Part shown: positions 1-12,596 of the stretch, piece by piece
Position numbering within the stretch: the first letter of the stretch is position 1
Layout: every line of letters starts with the position of its first letter
Assembly: GCA_027405735.1 (NCBI GenBank)
Contig: JAPEHQ010000006.1
Location: forward strand, 2,294,001 to 2,358,000
Direction: 5' to 3'
Length of the DNA stretch: 64,000 nt
From: Mucor racemosus
Taxonomy: Eukaryota; Mucoromycota; Mucoromycetes; Mucorales; Mucoraceae
The notes under the pieces: model-generated
What the model saw: the letters and a program-made list of their open reading frames with translations, nothing else
What the model was told of the DNA's origin: nothing
Databases searched by the model: none
Translations under genes and position numbers: made by a program

Positions 1-1453
1 TCAATTCTGATACAATTAAAGACCCATGTTTTTCTTGCTGGCACATGACATATTCGGAACATGTTGTATTTATACCATCTCTTACAGCTGTAATTAATGC
101 AGCATCTGCTGTCGATAATAATGCATAATATTCATCTGTTTGAATCTGATGATGATAATGATAGACTGGACTCCATTCCAAACTCCCAATATTTCCATTA
201 ATATGTGCTACCATTTCTGATACTTTGTGTTCATTTTTCAAACTATCTGCTGAATTTGCGTCTGTTACTTGAATCAATACAACTTTATTCTGCCATTGTG
301 GATAATCCAAAAGGAATTTTTCAAATGCAGCCAATTTCTGTAATACACCTTGAACCAGATCAATCTTATCTCTCCCAACAAGAATCTTCTTATCAGAATA
401 CATCTCAGTGATAGCTTTAATCTTTGGTACAACATCTGAGCTTTTTCGAATAGAGTCTACAGCATCTACATCTATACCAATTGGAAATGTACCAACATGA
501 CAAAAATGTCCATCATTTTCTACTCCTTCTGGGGAACTTTCATATCCTAAAACTCGGGTAGATGTTGAAATAAAATGTCTTGCATTGGCATACGTTTGAA
601 ATCCAACTAGATTTGCACCCAACATTCCTTTAAGAATCTCTTGTCTCTCTATTTTGAAACTGTTGGTTTAGAAAAAAAAATGAAATGTGCGTTGTCATTT
701 TGTATTACTTTACTAGGTAAACATCGAAAAATTTCTGAACTAGGAAATGGAGAATGTACAAATAACCCAATTCGTGCTTTTGGTAATTTATTTCGTACCA
801 TATCTGGTACTAGTAGTAAATGATAATCATGAATCCAAATAGTATCCCCTGTTTGATATTGTTCCACAATCAGATCTGCGTACTTTTGATTTACTGCTTC
901 ATAAAAATTCCATTGAGTTTTCTCTATACGACCATCAGTTGCATCATTCCAAATTATATAATTAAATAATGGCCACAATACTATATATTTTGAGATTAAG
1001 TATATCATGTACAATGCAATATATAAAATACATACAGGTTTTACAGTAACCATGGTAATGTCCAGCAATACTTTCGCCATCTAAAAATAAGGGTATGCAG
1101 TTATGTTCCTGTTGCAACTGGGTTGTCATGGCAACCTTTTCTTTCTCTGAGAGTGTTGATTCATCGATTTCAAGTCGATTGACATCTTCGGATGAACTCA
1201 GTGATTTTTCATACATTTTTCCAGTCCAACCAATACATATTGTTTCCCATTCGTCAATTAATGAATGCATACCAGCATACATAGCAGCATGTCCATGTCG
1301 AGAAGTAAAGCTCCAGTGAAGTCTTTCATCTTCTTTGATATCATGGCTTACTTGAAAAGGGATTTGATGAGTAACATGAATGATTCGACCTTGGTTTTTA
1401 TCAGGTGCTAATAAGGGTAGGAAACGAAAATTATCACTGTTGTCAATATTCAT
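1..1453 (-). CDS. Trehalose-6-phosphate synthase/phosphatase family protein (TPS2-like), 3' end outside window
   Basis: Exons 1453-1036, 980-714 and 648-1 (continues past the window start); introns 981-1035 and 649-713 are GT..AG and keep the frame. The visible ~440 residues form a glycosyltransferase family 20 domain: the IWIHDYHLLLVPDM motif, the VHSPFPSSEIFRCLP motif, GANLVGFQTY, and the start of the conserved VRDGMN(T)T..EYV sugar-nucleotide-binding stretch are all readable. The N-terminus (RIIHVTHQIPF near residue 23, then a W-S-F...RHGHAAMYAGMHSL block) resembles the Tps2/Tps3 class rather than the short Tps1 class, so a C-terminal trehalose-6-phosphate phosphatase domain is expected upstream of position 1 but cannot be seen. 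Role by family: cytosolic trehalose synthesis from UDP-glucose and glucose-6-phosphate, and stress protection. Start chosen at the ATG at 1453, just before an A/T-rich leader. Family call is firm; synthase versus phosphatase activity is inference. Confidence 0.9.
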
Positions 1454-1853
1454 CCTTTTATTTTTTTTTATTATAAAATTAAGCGAAACAGAAAAAAAAA
1501 GCGATATATAAACCAGGGTTGATTGGAAAAACTACTAATGCAGAACCACTGGCTTTCAATAAATTACTGAGAGGATACATGTGTATCCAATGTAGATCAC
1601 GTATCTGTCTCAAGTGCTATTAACTAAAAAACATTGAGTCTATATGAGATCTTGTTAAATTTTAATCTAGGTTCCAAACATCTCGTTTTTACCTCTCGGC
1701 AGGCAAGACAATTGCAACTATGAGCAATCATCCTTGGCCGGGATACCATAAATACATGAATAACCAAATTTAAATTTATATGTTAAATGAATATGAATTG
1801 TGTGTTTTTATTAATTTGTTGCAACAGCACGTTTGATGACTGATTTGAATAGT
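1454..1853. other. Intergenic: TPS2-like promoter and EF1-gamma 3' region
   Basis: Between two minus-strand genes. It must hold the promoter and 5' leader of the TPS2-like gene (near 1454-1510, A/T-rich with a run of T on the plus strand) and the 3' UTR of EF1-gamma (near 1800-1853). No further coding sequence or repeat seen. Confidence 0.6.
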
Positions 1854-3151
1854 TTATTTGAAAACTTTACCATCAACACAATCATCGAATTCCCAAGCGA
1901 GATACTTGTAGAATTCCTCCTTCTTCTCCTCATATTGAGAGGGCTCAATCTTTTGGAAATCATAAGATCCGTAATCAGCAGCATCATAGATTTCATAAGG
2001 AACTTCTTGGCCACGAATGACAAAGTAACCAGAGATGGTGTTGTTGTTGTTCTCACCACGGACAATCATGGAACCGAAAGCGTACTTGTGAGCACGTTCA
2101 AGACGAGCATAGAAACCACCGATCAAGTTGTTGGACATGAAGGTCAAGGTCAATTCATCGTTATACTTGTAATCAACCTTCCAGATAGAGTAACCCTCGG
2201 GATCAAAGTTATCCCAGAACCACTTGATAGCATCCTTAGTATCGTTGTTGGAGTACTCACGCTTCCAGGCATCCAAAACGAACTTGGAAGGAGGCAATAA
2301 ATCCAACTTGGACTTGGGCTTGGGGGCAGGCTTGGGCTCTTCAGCTTCAGCGTCAGCAGCCTTAGGGGCAGCTTCCTTCTTCTTGGGAGTTTCCTTGGCG
2401 GGAGCAGCAGGCTTCTTCTCCTTCTTGGGGGGAGTGTATTTTAAGGGAGTTTCACAAAGAGCAACATCACCAAGGTACTTTTTGAAGATAGGTTGAGCAA
2501 CAACGGTAGTAAAATAACGAGCAACGTTCTTGAATTCAGCACGAGCAGCCTTATCGAGGACAAGAGTGAAAGAGGGAACAAGAGCAGTGACAACAGCAAT
2601 ATCAGCATAAGTGATTTGGTGACCAACGAGGTAAGTCTTGGTCAACAAAACCTTGTTCAAGGCATCCAAAGCACGCTTAACCTTGCTGGAAGCAGCATCA
2701 ACATTGGGCTTCATGTAAGGAGCGAAACCACGAAGAGGAGCAAGCCAGCCAGAGGTGTTGGAAGCGATCTCAGTCTCAGAGAAAAGAACCCATTGGAAGA
2801 TCAAAGCTTGATCAACAACGTTCTTACCCAAAAGAGGAGAATCTTCCTTGAGAGCAGCAGCATAGTAACCGATAGCAGAGGATTCAGCAAGGTTAACTTC
2901 AGAAGACTCGAATACGGGGACCTTACCCAAAGGGAACTTGGCCAAGAATTCAGGAGATCTATCCTTTAAGAGGTCAAAGTTTTCGAAATTGATCTCTAAA
3001 CCATTGTAAGCAGCAGCAATTTGGGCCTTGGCAACGCGAGGATTGCTAGGATAAGATTTAATAGTCTACATGATACAAGTAGTATTTTTTAGTAAGAATA
3101 ATTAATGGATGGATGCACTGATGATGGATTACTTACACCAATAGGGCTCAT
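1854..3151 (-). CDS. EEF1G: Translation elongation factor 1-gamma (eEF1B gamma)
   Basis: Exon 1 is only 15 bp (3151-3137, encoding M-S-P-I-G), then an intron 3136-3066, then exon 2 3065-1854; 408 residues, normal for the family (about 400-440). Order: GST N-terminal domain (residues ~1-80, SYPSNPRVAKAQIAA), GST C-terminal alpha-helical domain (~90-215), a lysine/proline/alanine-rich linker (~220-265, repeated PKK/EEPKPAPKPK) and the EF1G C-terminal domain (~270-408, with LPPSKFVLDAWKREYSNND and ending in DGKVFK). It is the structural subunit of the eEF1B nucleotide-exchange complex that recycles eEF1A-GDP. Codons are much more C-ending than those of neighbouring genes, as expected of a highly expressed gene. 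The tiny first exon was chosen because it supplies the only in-frame ATG with a consensus donor (GTAAGT) and acceptor. Confidence 0.96.
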
Positions 3152-3819
3152 TTTTGATATTGGATGTAAAAAGATGAAAAAACTCTTTCAATCAGCCAGA
3201 AAAGCGATAGACTATCAACGTCGATGTCGGAGTTGCGTCGTACACAAGTATCCAGATGTGGAAACACTTGAAACCATTATCGCATCATTCAGTACCAACA
3301 TTCCGTGTATTACGCTCGACCCAGCCTCAATTACTGTATTTTGCTCTGTTTCATAAAAAATATCTAGCAATGGAACCACAGTATAGAAAGAATTTAGCCA
3401 ATTGTATGCTGCGCTTTTGATTATGCATATTATGCTGGATTCGCGATGATATATGCAGACTCTCGAAACTTATTGAGAGTCGTAAGTTTTACGTCTTGCA
3501 TCAAATGGTGATATATAGTGCTTGTTCAAAGATTTCTCATGTACCAAAAAAATTGAACAACTTGAAATAAAGGTATATAACAAAATTCTGCTTTATAAAT
3601 ATTCTATACCAAATGAGTGCCTTGTAGGGGTTTAGAAACTTACTGTATTCTGATGAGATTACATAAAGAGACGTGTGATATATCGTTATTTATTCTTTAT
3701 ATTCAAGGCTGTTTCAAGGCTCAATTACTACTGACAATTTTCTTTTCAAACTAATTTATTTATATATACCATAAATATTAAAAAATTACATAGTATTCAA
3801 CATTTGAAATTGGAAGCAT
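3152..3819. other. Intergenic: EF1-gamma promoter side
   Basis: Upstream of the EF1-gamma start on the minus strand. No protein-coding sequence supported on either strand. A short plus-strand open frame at 3105-3356 overlaps the EF1-gamma first exon and intron and is judged a chance frame. Confidence 0.5.
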
Positions 3820-5045
3820 GCTATTATTTTATAACCAACCCCACACTCAATAACTTTTTTAGGATATACCTCAGAGACAGCAATATATATATATATATAT
3901 ATTAATCACATCATATTAACTGTTCCTAAATTTATTTTATATCTCACGAAAGACTCGAAAACATGTAAAATTCATTACGTTTTCCTTAAAATCTGAGTCT
4001 CGCTTTTCAGCCCTGCTTTACTTTTTTTTTCATTAAATAACAACAAGAAAAAATTATATATAAATGTACTTGAGATGTCCAGCTTTGATCCAAAAACAAG
4101 TATCCAAAAATATCCTATTTTTTGCAGTTGGTATTAATTTTTCAGTGCTAAGGTTTCAGATTTTTTTCGCGTATTTTGCTGCTAATGGATTGAAAACTTT
4201 GAGGCTTCATATCTCTAGAAACAATTAAGCTATACTAACACTTTTTAATAATGAAACCTACTTGTTTTAAAATGCTCTATAACATATTTGAATATGAAAA
4301 AATTCTGAGCACTTTTATTTTTTTTTCATTTTTTTGACATTTCTGTAGTAGATTTCAAAATATTGGTTAAAATAAACAGCCTTTTTTTTTACATTCATGT
4401 CATCAATCTCATTGAGCTCTCTCAGACCCAATTTAGTTTTTTTCAAAATATTGATTTTTCGTGGAGATATCCTCAAAAATGTCTACAAAGAGATACCTTT
4501 GCTTCTAGCTAATTTTTTCCCTTGTATACCCTCATCCCAAACCCTGAATTTGAAATCGATTTTGACAAAAATATCGTTTTCTCTATGAAAAATGCAGCTA
4601 CAAAAATCAGCAATAGCTCAATCGATAGATAATGTTTTTGCGCATTATTTCCATTAATTATATTTAAAATATGTTTATAAAAAGCGTTATGTACTTTCAA
4701 AAAACTACCAAAAATTCAATTGCATTTTACGCAAAATTTAATGTGAAACATTTGCTGGAATTTTATTTAAATAGATTTACAATTTAAAACTGTACAAAAA
4801 CCATTTAATAAGCAAGGTAAACTTACTTTGCAGTTCATAAGCTATTAAACGATTTTGTTTTTTTAAGCATTTTTCAATCATTTTTCTGTCATTTCGATAA
4901 TATATCAATTTTAAAACTCAGTTAGCATAGATTGTAAGCTGTAATATGAACTACTATTTTGATTTTCTCGTTTAAAAATCAATATTTTTTGCTGAAACAA
5001 AAAATGCAGAGTAGCTTTCTGTTGGATCGATCTTTTAAACATACA
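3820..5045 (+). repeat. Dispersed repeat R2, copy 1
   Basis: About 1.2 kb of A/T-rich DNA closely similar to 57400-58565 (same orientation), to 15580-16812 (opposite strand, split by an LTR) and to a truncated opposite-strand copy at 46621-47165. Shared landmarks are the block GTGGAGATATCCTCAAAAAT near 4460, the block near 4560-4620 with AAAATGCAGCTA, and the end near 5010-5030 with AAAAAATGCAGAGTAGCT. A microsatellite (AT)n at 3882-3902 lies in this copy. Open frames inside are short and broken in the other copies, so I regard it as non-coding or long-dead transposon DNA. Confidence 0.8.
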
Positions 5046-5605
5046 AAAATTTAATATCCCATTGTAGGTACTCAATTTTTTACAATCAATTTTAGATCAA
5101 TATTGGCCAACAATATAAGGCCAGTGCACTTATATTCTGGCATTAATAATACTCCTATTTTTGGAGAGATATCAATAATCCATAGAGGAAAGATGCATCT
5201 TTCTTTGAAGATTTGACGTAATGGGGCTCAATATTGGATAAAAAATGTGAAAACTATCTGAAACCTACTTTTTACAACTGTGAAAAACCGACAAGTAAAA
5301 TTTATCATGCAAGTTTTATCTTTTATTTGGTGTATTATAGTTTTGGAAATCTCTAAAATTGATAGATATATCAATGATTAAATTACATTTTTTAACAGTG
5401 CATGATGACATTTGAGCAGCAATATTAAATAATGCCATGGATTAATATCTTGATAAACACCAAGTTCCTGAGTAATGAGATTCAATAATACAAACAGTCA
5501 GAGTTGGAAAGATGGTTACAGTCGCGACCGCGTTCTTGAATTCAAAAAAAAAGAACCTCGAAAAAATAATTTTATCTTGATCATTAGCCCAAAAAAAAAA
5601 AAAAA
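5046..5605. other. Intergenic upstream of NSE2
   Basis: No gene or repeat recognised. The last ~100 bases before the NSE2 start contain A-rich tracts (5546-5554, 5590-5604), which probably belong to the promoter/leader. Confidence 0.4.
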
Positions 5606-6631
5606 ATGGATGAACAAACACTACAAAACATCAGAGACAGCTTTGCTTTAAACACTAGCACCAATTTTAAACCTTCAATAGCAAGTGATATAAACGATGT
5701 CCATTATTTGATTCAAGAAGGTCAAAACGCAATCACATTAGCAGCTCAAGGACGTGAGGAAACCAGTAAACCTGATAAAGTAGGCACGGTATTTATTGAA
5801 TGTACATTGCCTTACTAATTATATATAAAGGTAACTGCATTAGACAACACATTCAAAAACCTCATCAATTTAGAACATAAATTAAACCAACAAAAGAAAG
5901 CATTCGATTTATTGAAACAACGTATCAATTCAGGCGAGAAAATAGTAAGTTTGCGCAGCTTTGTAAAAAAAAAAAAAAAATCAAGTAAGATATGAAATTA
6001 ACGATAAATCTAGATTGATCCTATAAAATACTATGAAGATTTGAATCAAAAAATGGCCGAAGAATCTGCTGATGAGGAAGCTGGAGTCAACTCGAATCAA
6101 AAATACCTTGCATTTAGACAGCACATTTGGGTAAGGCATTGCATAAACATGTAGCAAATTTATCTTTTGTAATTAACGTACCGGGTAGAATGTCAATCAT
6201 CCTGATGAAATGATGCCATCACTAGATAATAATGACGATGATGATATTGTGATGGGCCCTACCAAAATTTCACTTAAATGTCCAATTACAACTACATGGC
6301 TTGTTGAACCTGTTACAAGGTATGAGATATAAAGAAATCATTAAATGTATTGCAAACTAATTTTATTTATAGTAACAAATGTAAACACACCTACTCAAAG
6401 AAAGCCATATATTCCTTATTTCCCTCACAGTCTCATGCAATTGCTTGTCCTATTCCTGGTTGTAACAAAACTGTCGCTAGAATCGATTTGATGGACGATC
6501 CTGTCATGGCTGACAGAGTTGCAAGAGCAAAAAATAGAGTGGAAGAACCTGATACAACAGAGGTAATTATTTGATATACAATTTAACTTTACAAGTGCTA
6601 ACTGGGTTTTCTCTAGTTCTTTGATGTATAA
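5606..6631 (+). CDS. NSE2: E3 SUMO-protein ligase Nse2/Mms21 (SMC5-SMC6 complex)
   Basis: Six exons: 5606-5779, 5831-5944, 6014-6130, 6189-6319, 6373-6562 and a 15-bp last exon 6617-6631; 246 residues, close to fission yeast Nse2 (about 250). The N-terminal half (residues ~1-130) is helical, as expected for the arm that lies along the Smc5 coiled coil. The C-terminal half is an SP-RING of the zf-Nse type: LKCPIT...EPVTSNKCKHTYSKKAI...IACPIPGCNKTV, giving the Cys/His zinc ligands KCKH, CP and GC. Role by family: SUMO ligase of the Smc5-Smc6 DNA-repair complex in the nucleus. If the last intron (donor after GAG at 6562, branch-like GCTAAC, acceptor CTCTAG) were retained, the protein would end four residues after that GAG (V-I-I-stop), so the C-terminus is the one uncertain point. 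Confidence 0.9.
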
Positions 6632-8382
6632 TATTGTTGAATGTGGATGCTTTTGCCTTTTTTTTTTCTTTCTTTTTTTGCGATAAACTAAATATTACTT
6701 ACTAAAATGTGAATTAATAAAATATGTACAGATGTTTGGATATAAAAAGATGCATTATTTGGGATGTGAGATTCTGAGGAGGAGGGGGAAGAGGTATGTG
6801 TGTTCAGACAAAAGTGATTCTTAACGGAATTGGAGTAATAATTATCTCTGATAATCATACAAAACCTTCGATCCAGCAATTTCAGAGCTTTTTTGAACTC
6901 AAAATAACGTTACATAGTATGAAGATTCGATGATAAATGCTTAGACTCAAATATTATTCATGCATTTCATATATGAATTTGCCTTCAACGATTTCATGTG
7001 CCAATTTTCGCTGATTGAAATTTCGCTAAAAGTTGTGTTCCGAGCATATCTCATCCAACTTTAAAGAATTATTATATACGCTTTAAAGCAATAATTAAAC
7101 CATTTAAAGCAATGAACTCAAGCTTAAATATTCAAAGTTAATTTTTACATTTTTTTTAATAGAATATATCTTTTAAATTGTGATTTCGTAAATATCTAAA
7201 AACCATCTCGGATTTGGAAGCCTTTTTGAGACGAAAATTTTCTTAGGTTTTCTGGGAGCAGCTATTCCAAAAAAAAAAAAAATAAATACTGAACAATATT
7301 TAAGTTGTCAGTGAGTATGCTAGACACTCTATCATATCTTGAACTAAGTCCCAGGCAAATTTAAAATTGCTTAAACAAGTGAAAATTGCGTTTGGCTTCC
7401 AATAATCATGTGACACTGAATTAGAAATTACTTGACAGATCAACTCAGATCAGGGGTATATTTTCCATTTAGGTTTTTTTTTTTTTTTTTTTTTTCTTGA
7501 ATTCCTGGATAACAGGATGTAACAATCCTTTGTTGTATTTACAATATCCATAAATTGTATTACTTGTACACCCTTTTTAAACTACGTATCGTGTTTGTAT
7601 AAAATGTGTATGAGCTTTTTTCTTTTATTTTTGACACTTACTAAAAAGTTGAAAAGAAATCCTATGCGGGTTATATATGTATCTATCAGACTGCGTTACA
7701 ACTTGTTGTAATGTTTTGTATGAAAGCAGGAGTGTTTTCTATTAATTTAAGTACCTTTTGTACATTTCTCAGGGCTCGATATTTATTTTTAGCAATTACA
7801 AACCATTAGCATATGATACATACAATATTACATAGTACAAACGATTCCATTATATGCTTTAATAAAGCTATGCATAGCGATAGATAATCACAAAATGGGG
7901 TTCAAGAAGAATAATCTAAATGTTGAAATCAATAAGGAAAATTTTTACTGGATTTGTCCTTGTATGACAAAAGTATGCAGTGCAATACGGGTACAAAAGA
8001 TTAAATAGTAACCTTGTGATTCCGCAATTAAGTTTTTAGATTCTGTGCAAATTATATAACATCTATGAACAAATGATCAAATCCCAAGGTTTAAAATATG
8101 TATAATCCGTTTCTTCGGCAGTTATTTTACATGTATTTACCCACTTTATCCCTTGTTTTATATTGATAATGAGAAATGCGGCCTTTTGATGATGCGTTAA
8201 TTTAGTTCTAATTATATAAATTTGTTCGTTTTTCATTTGTTCTCTTCTTTTTTCTTTTTTTTTTTTTTTTCTTTTTTTATCCTCCCCATTCACCCATCAT
8301 TTTAGCTTATAAAGGTATAAATATATAGAAAAAATCAGCTTGAATCTCTTTTAACTTTTATATGTAAATAAATATAAAAAAG
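6632..8382. other. Intergenic region without recognised genes
   Basis: About 1.75 kb with NSE2 3' UTR at the left and the MFS promoter at the right. Homopolymer T tracts at 6658-6679, 7468-7495 and 8250-8279. TATA-like sequences (TATAAAGG, then TATAAATATA) at about 8309-8326 sit ~60 bases before the MFS start. No open frame with protein-like content. Confidence 0.5.
8309..8326 (+). promoter_or_regulatory. Probable TATA element of the MFS gene
   Basis: TATAAAGGTATAAATATA on the plus strand, 57-74 bases upstream of the start at 8383. Position and sequence fit a core promoter; no experimental support. Confidence 0.4.
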
Positions 8383-9850
8383 ATGGCAGATCAATCATCA
8401 TCAAATCCAGCTTTTACTAGTGAAGAAAATCAACCTTTATTGCAACAAAATAAACAACAAACAAAGCAAGAAAGTTTAAAAGATTTAAAGCAACATGTGA
8501 AACCATTAGCTTCTGCATTTTTCATTAGTATTGTAGCAGGATTAAATGATGGCAGTATTGGAACAATTATTCCTAGATTAAAGGATTATTACGATATTTC
8601 CAATGAAACAATTTCCCTGTTGTTTTTGTGTTCTGCACTTGGTTTCTTTATTAGTGCTGGATTGAATGGCTATATTGTACATAAAATAGGTCAATTATAC
8701 ACACTATATTTTGGTTCAATCCTCATGTTCGTTTCATTCATCGTCTTATCTATGGGGTTCCCTTTTCCCGTTATGGCATGTACTATGCCATTTGTAGGTG
8801 CAGGCATGGCTGTATTGGATGCTGGTATGAATGTCTTCACCGCAAATTTGCCCCTTGCAACCTTAATGTTGAATGTTTTGCATGGTAAGTTTATTATAAT
8901 TGTGGTATTATATACATTGCATTTATTAATTATATCTTAATTTAGCCTTGTACGGTGTTGGTGCAATGATATCTCCATTAGTCGCTTCATTCCTATTGAA
9001 ACATGATATTAGTTGGAAGGGAATGTATATCTTTTTATCAGTTGTAGCAATTATCAATATCGCAATGATTACATTTGGTTTTTGGAAGGTTGATTTTGAA
9101 GAAGTGGCTGAAGAAAATGAACAAGATAATGCCAAGATCAATCATAAAGACTTAACCAAGATGGCCATCTTTAATAGAGTAACGTTGATTAGTGCAGCTT
9201 ACATCTTGGTTTATGTTGGCGTTGAAGTAACACTTGGTGGTTGGGGCTATACTTGGTTGAAAGAAGGTAGACAAGGTGATGGCATTGCCATGGCAAACGT
9301 TGTTTCTGGTTATTGGGCTGGTTTGGCTAGTGGTCGTATTTTATTAGGTTATTTGTCTAGTAGATTTGGTGAAAAATTAATGATTACATTATTTACAATG
9401 ATGATTATTGGTGGTTTATTTATTATGATGGTATCAAGCAATGTTATTATTGATTCCACAGGTAACTCAAATCGATAAACAAGTGTGTGTAACAAACACT
9501 AAACAATCTTTATCAATAGTATTTGTTACATTGGGTTTATTATTGGGTCCAATGTTCCCAACAACTATTTCATTGGCATCAAAAGCACTTCCTAGAAGCT
9601 ATCATGCAACATCTATTGGTTTTATGGCAGCGTAAGTAATTTGATTTAATGATACAACACACATATATTAACATAATCTAAAAGATTGGGTGCTGGTGGA
9701 GCCGCTTTATTCCCTTTCGTAACAGGTCAGGTTGCAGGTAAATTTGGCATCCTTATCATGCCTGCTGCTTGTGTTGCAATGTCTGCTGTAATGCTGGTTC
9801 TTTGGTGCTTTATCCCTTCAGATAAACCTTTGTTTGGTGCATGCCACTAG
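8383..9850 (+). CDS. Major facilitator superfamily transporter (Bsc6/fucose-permease-like group)
   Basis: Exons 8383-8884, 8946-9461, 9520-9631, 9685-9850; 431 residues. A polar ~45-residue N-terminus rich in Gln/Ser precedes about 12 hydrophobic segments, first at ~46-66. MFS signatures: GLNDGSIGTIIPRLKDYY at the end of TM1/loop, and the second-half equivalent after the central loop, SGRILLGYLSSRFGEKLMI, which is the G-R-x3-G-x2-(S)-R-x-G motif. The central charged loop (FEEVAEENEQDN) separates two six-helix bundles. The GxGMAVLDAGMNVF segment in TM4/5 is typical of fungal Bsc6-like and FHS-type MFS proteins whose substrates are mostly unknown. Plasma-membrane or vacuolar location cannot be told from sequence; substrate not assigned. 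Confidence 0.9.
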
Positions 9851-9996
9851 ACGATTGACTTGATTTTACAGTGACTTGCATAAACTGCGTTGAACCTATG
9901 TTTGGTGTGTGTTTATTTCATGTGTATAAAATAATACCATCATCATCATATCATTGTTTTTCTTTCTTTCTTTTACTCTTTTATTATTAAAAAATC

Positions 9997-12516
9997 ATGC
10001 TAAAAAAAATCATATTACCTTTATTATTATTTTTTAATACTGTAATAGCTTACAAAACCATTATTGATGTATTATCTGAAGACGAAAAATTCCAAACGCT
10101 CTTGAATCATATCCAAAAGTTTGAATTAGTCAAATTTGTCAGTAATCTTGAGTCTGGAACATTATTTGCGCCTGATAATGAAGCATTTAAGAAATGTCAA
10201 TTTGATATTGATCGGTCAGCTTTATTATATCATCTTTTAAAGAAGGGTTTACTATCTGATAATACTTATCATGGGCAACTCAAAGAAACACTGTATATTA
10301 GACCAGGTTATTTGGGCCCCGATAGTAAAGCAGGTCAACGCATAAAAATAACAAAAGATGGCAAAAAGACGTTTGTAAATCAAGCTAAAATTATTGAAAA
10401 AGATGTTCAAGTGAATAACGAAACATATATCCAAGTGATTGATAGAGTATTAGAGCCACCTAGGTCATTGGGTATGTTATAAACAGAAAAAAAAAAGCTC
10501 CTTTATGTAATCATGCATTTTTTGTTAACGCATGAATTAAATATAGGAGACTCTATAATTGATAGAAATAAGGCTGTTTTTGATCTCATGAATTCAACTG
10601 ATATCATTGACTTATTAAAAGAAAATAAGCCATTTACAGTTATCTTATCAAAAAAAGAGAATCCATTGGAGAAATTTAATGCAATTGAAAGTTCATATCT
10701 TGGATCAAAATATGGAAAGGAGGATTTATCATTATTTTTCAAGTATGCCATTATTGATAAGTCAATTTATATCGATGAATTCAATTCAGGAAAGACTACA
10801 TGTAAGGATATTTTATATATGTTTACGAGAAACAATAGTATTAACTAAAATACAAGACAAATCATTATCGGGAGATTCCTTGGTAATTGCAACTGATAAA
10901 GATAAGAAATCAATTACAGCCAACGATATTCCAATTGTACAATCAGATATAATCGCTGCAAATGGAGTTATTCATGAAATTGACGATACATTTAAATTTG
11001 ATGGCATTGATTTCAATACAAGAAAGTACATGCACGGTTCAAATGGTACTCACATGGTTGAGTTATTCGATAGATATGATTTAAGCCATTATATTGACCA
11101 GAAAGAACTCAATTATACCTTCCTAATCCCTCCTTATGACGCATTGAATCAATCACTTGTATCAAAGTCTTGGCTAAGTTACCATGTAATCCAAGGTTCT
11201 TGGCCCCAAGAAAATCTAATTGACAACATGTTACTCCAATCTCAATTCAAATCAGATGATCTTGATAATAACTATCAAAGGTTACCTGTTTATGTCGAAA
11301 AGGAAGACGTTATGTCTATTTCTAGTCGATCTGTTCAATTTGGTAAATCCAGAGTTATTGGAGACAATAGTGAGTACTTAGTATTTTCAATCAAACAAAC
11401 AACTCATTCTCTCCTTCAGTCAACATCCATGACGACATGATTTATCAAATATCAGAACCCCTTATACTACCAGGAGACATTCTTGGAAAGCTGGTTGTAG
11501 ATCTCGATTTATCTACGTTTATTGCCACACTTTATGTTTCTCAAGTAGGAGATGAGATCAAGAATACCAAAGGATTGACTTTATTTGTACCTACAAATGA
11601 GGCATTTCAAAATTTAGGTCTCGTTGCGAAATACCTCGTGCATTCATCTGCAAAATCTGAATTGCAAGCTGTATTAAGATATCATGCTGCTAAATCATTA
11701 TTATACTATGACGATATGAAATCTCAAGTGCATGAAGTAGCTACATTAGCAAACTCAACATTACGTATTAGTCAAAATGAATCAGGCTCTGTCGTTATCG
11801 GCAGACCTGAAGGCGGTAGCGATAATGAAAATACAGCTATGTTAACACATGCAAATACATTAGTTTCTAATGGCGTAGTTCATAAAATATCTCAAGTCCA
11901 AATACCAAATCAAGTAAAGATCTCTAATCAACATTTATTGATTGGTATTGAAGCAAGCACAATGATTCAAATATTAACAAAAGCGAATTTGTTGGATAAA
12001 ATCAATCAAGATAACATGGTGATATTGGCACCATCTGACAAAGCATTTGCTCATATTGATTTAGATGCATTATTTGCTGATCAATATCAATTGCAAAGAC
12101 TGGCAAGACTACATATCGTTCCTACATCTTGGCAAGATAGATGGATTTTATCTTCTGATAATAGCAAAAATAGACACGATAAAAGTGAATACCCAACATT
12201 ACTATCAGACGACGATAAAGTAGCTATAAGAGAAAATGAGAAAGGAGAGTTATTTGTCGAAGTCAAGAATGGCGGTGATAATGATAGGGCTCATGTAACT
12301 GGCTTGGGGCGTGTATCAGCTGGTGGTGGTGTCATTGCAATCGATACTGTATTATTGCCAATTCGAAGAGGTTTATTTGGTCTTCCAATTGTTTGGTCAA
12401 TTGTAGTTACATTGACTATCATTATAATTATAGGTGGTATTCTTAGTATTATTGGTTTCTTTGGTTACAAGGTTTATAATCGCAGAAGATTAGGCTACAG
12501 ACCCATCTTTGATTAA
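9997..12516 (+). CDS. Multi-FAS1 (fasciclin) domain membrane protein
   Basis: Exons 9997-10471, 10547-10801, 10839-11369, 11420-12516; 785 residues. Begins with a clear signal peptide (LKKIILPLLLFFNTVIAY). The lumenal part holds about five FAS1 repeats, each showing the H1/H2 pattern: TLFAPDNEAF near residue 55, a second domain before LSGDSLVIATD, a third with YTFLIPPYDAL, a fourth with LTLFVPTNEAF and VVHKI, and a fifth with MVILAPSDKAFAHID. A single transmembrane helix (WSIVVTLTIIIIIGGILSI, ~residues 740-765) is followed by a short basic tail (YNRRRLGYRPIFD), so type I topology is expected. FAS1 proteins act in cell adhesion and cell-wall or vacuolar-membrane functions; architecture resembles yeast YLR001C. 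The function here is not otherwise indicated. Confidence 0.88.
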
Positions 12517-12596
12517 GTCTTTCATTTTTTCATGTAAATATATATAATAAAAACATTCAGTATTCCCTTTATTATTATTCTAAATAAATAAGCAAT

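Noticed and set aside
1833..2300. 155-codon plus-strand frame over EF1-gamma
   Set aside because: Antisense shadow caused by the biased codons of EF1-gamma on the other strand.
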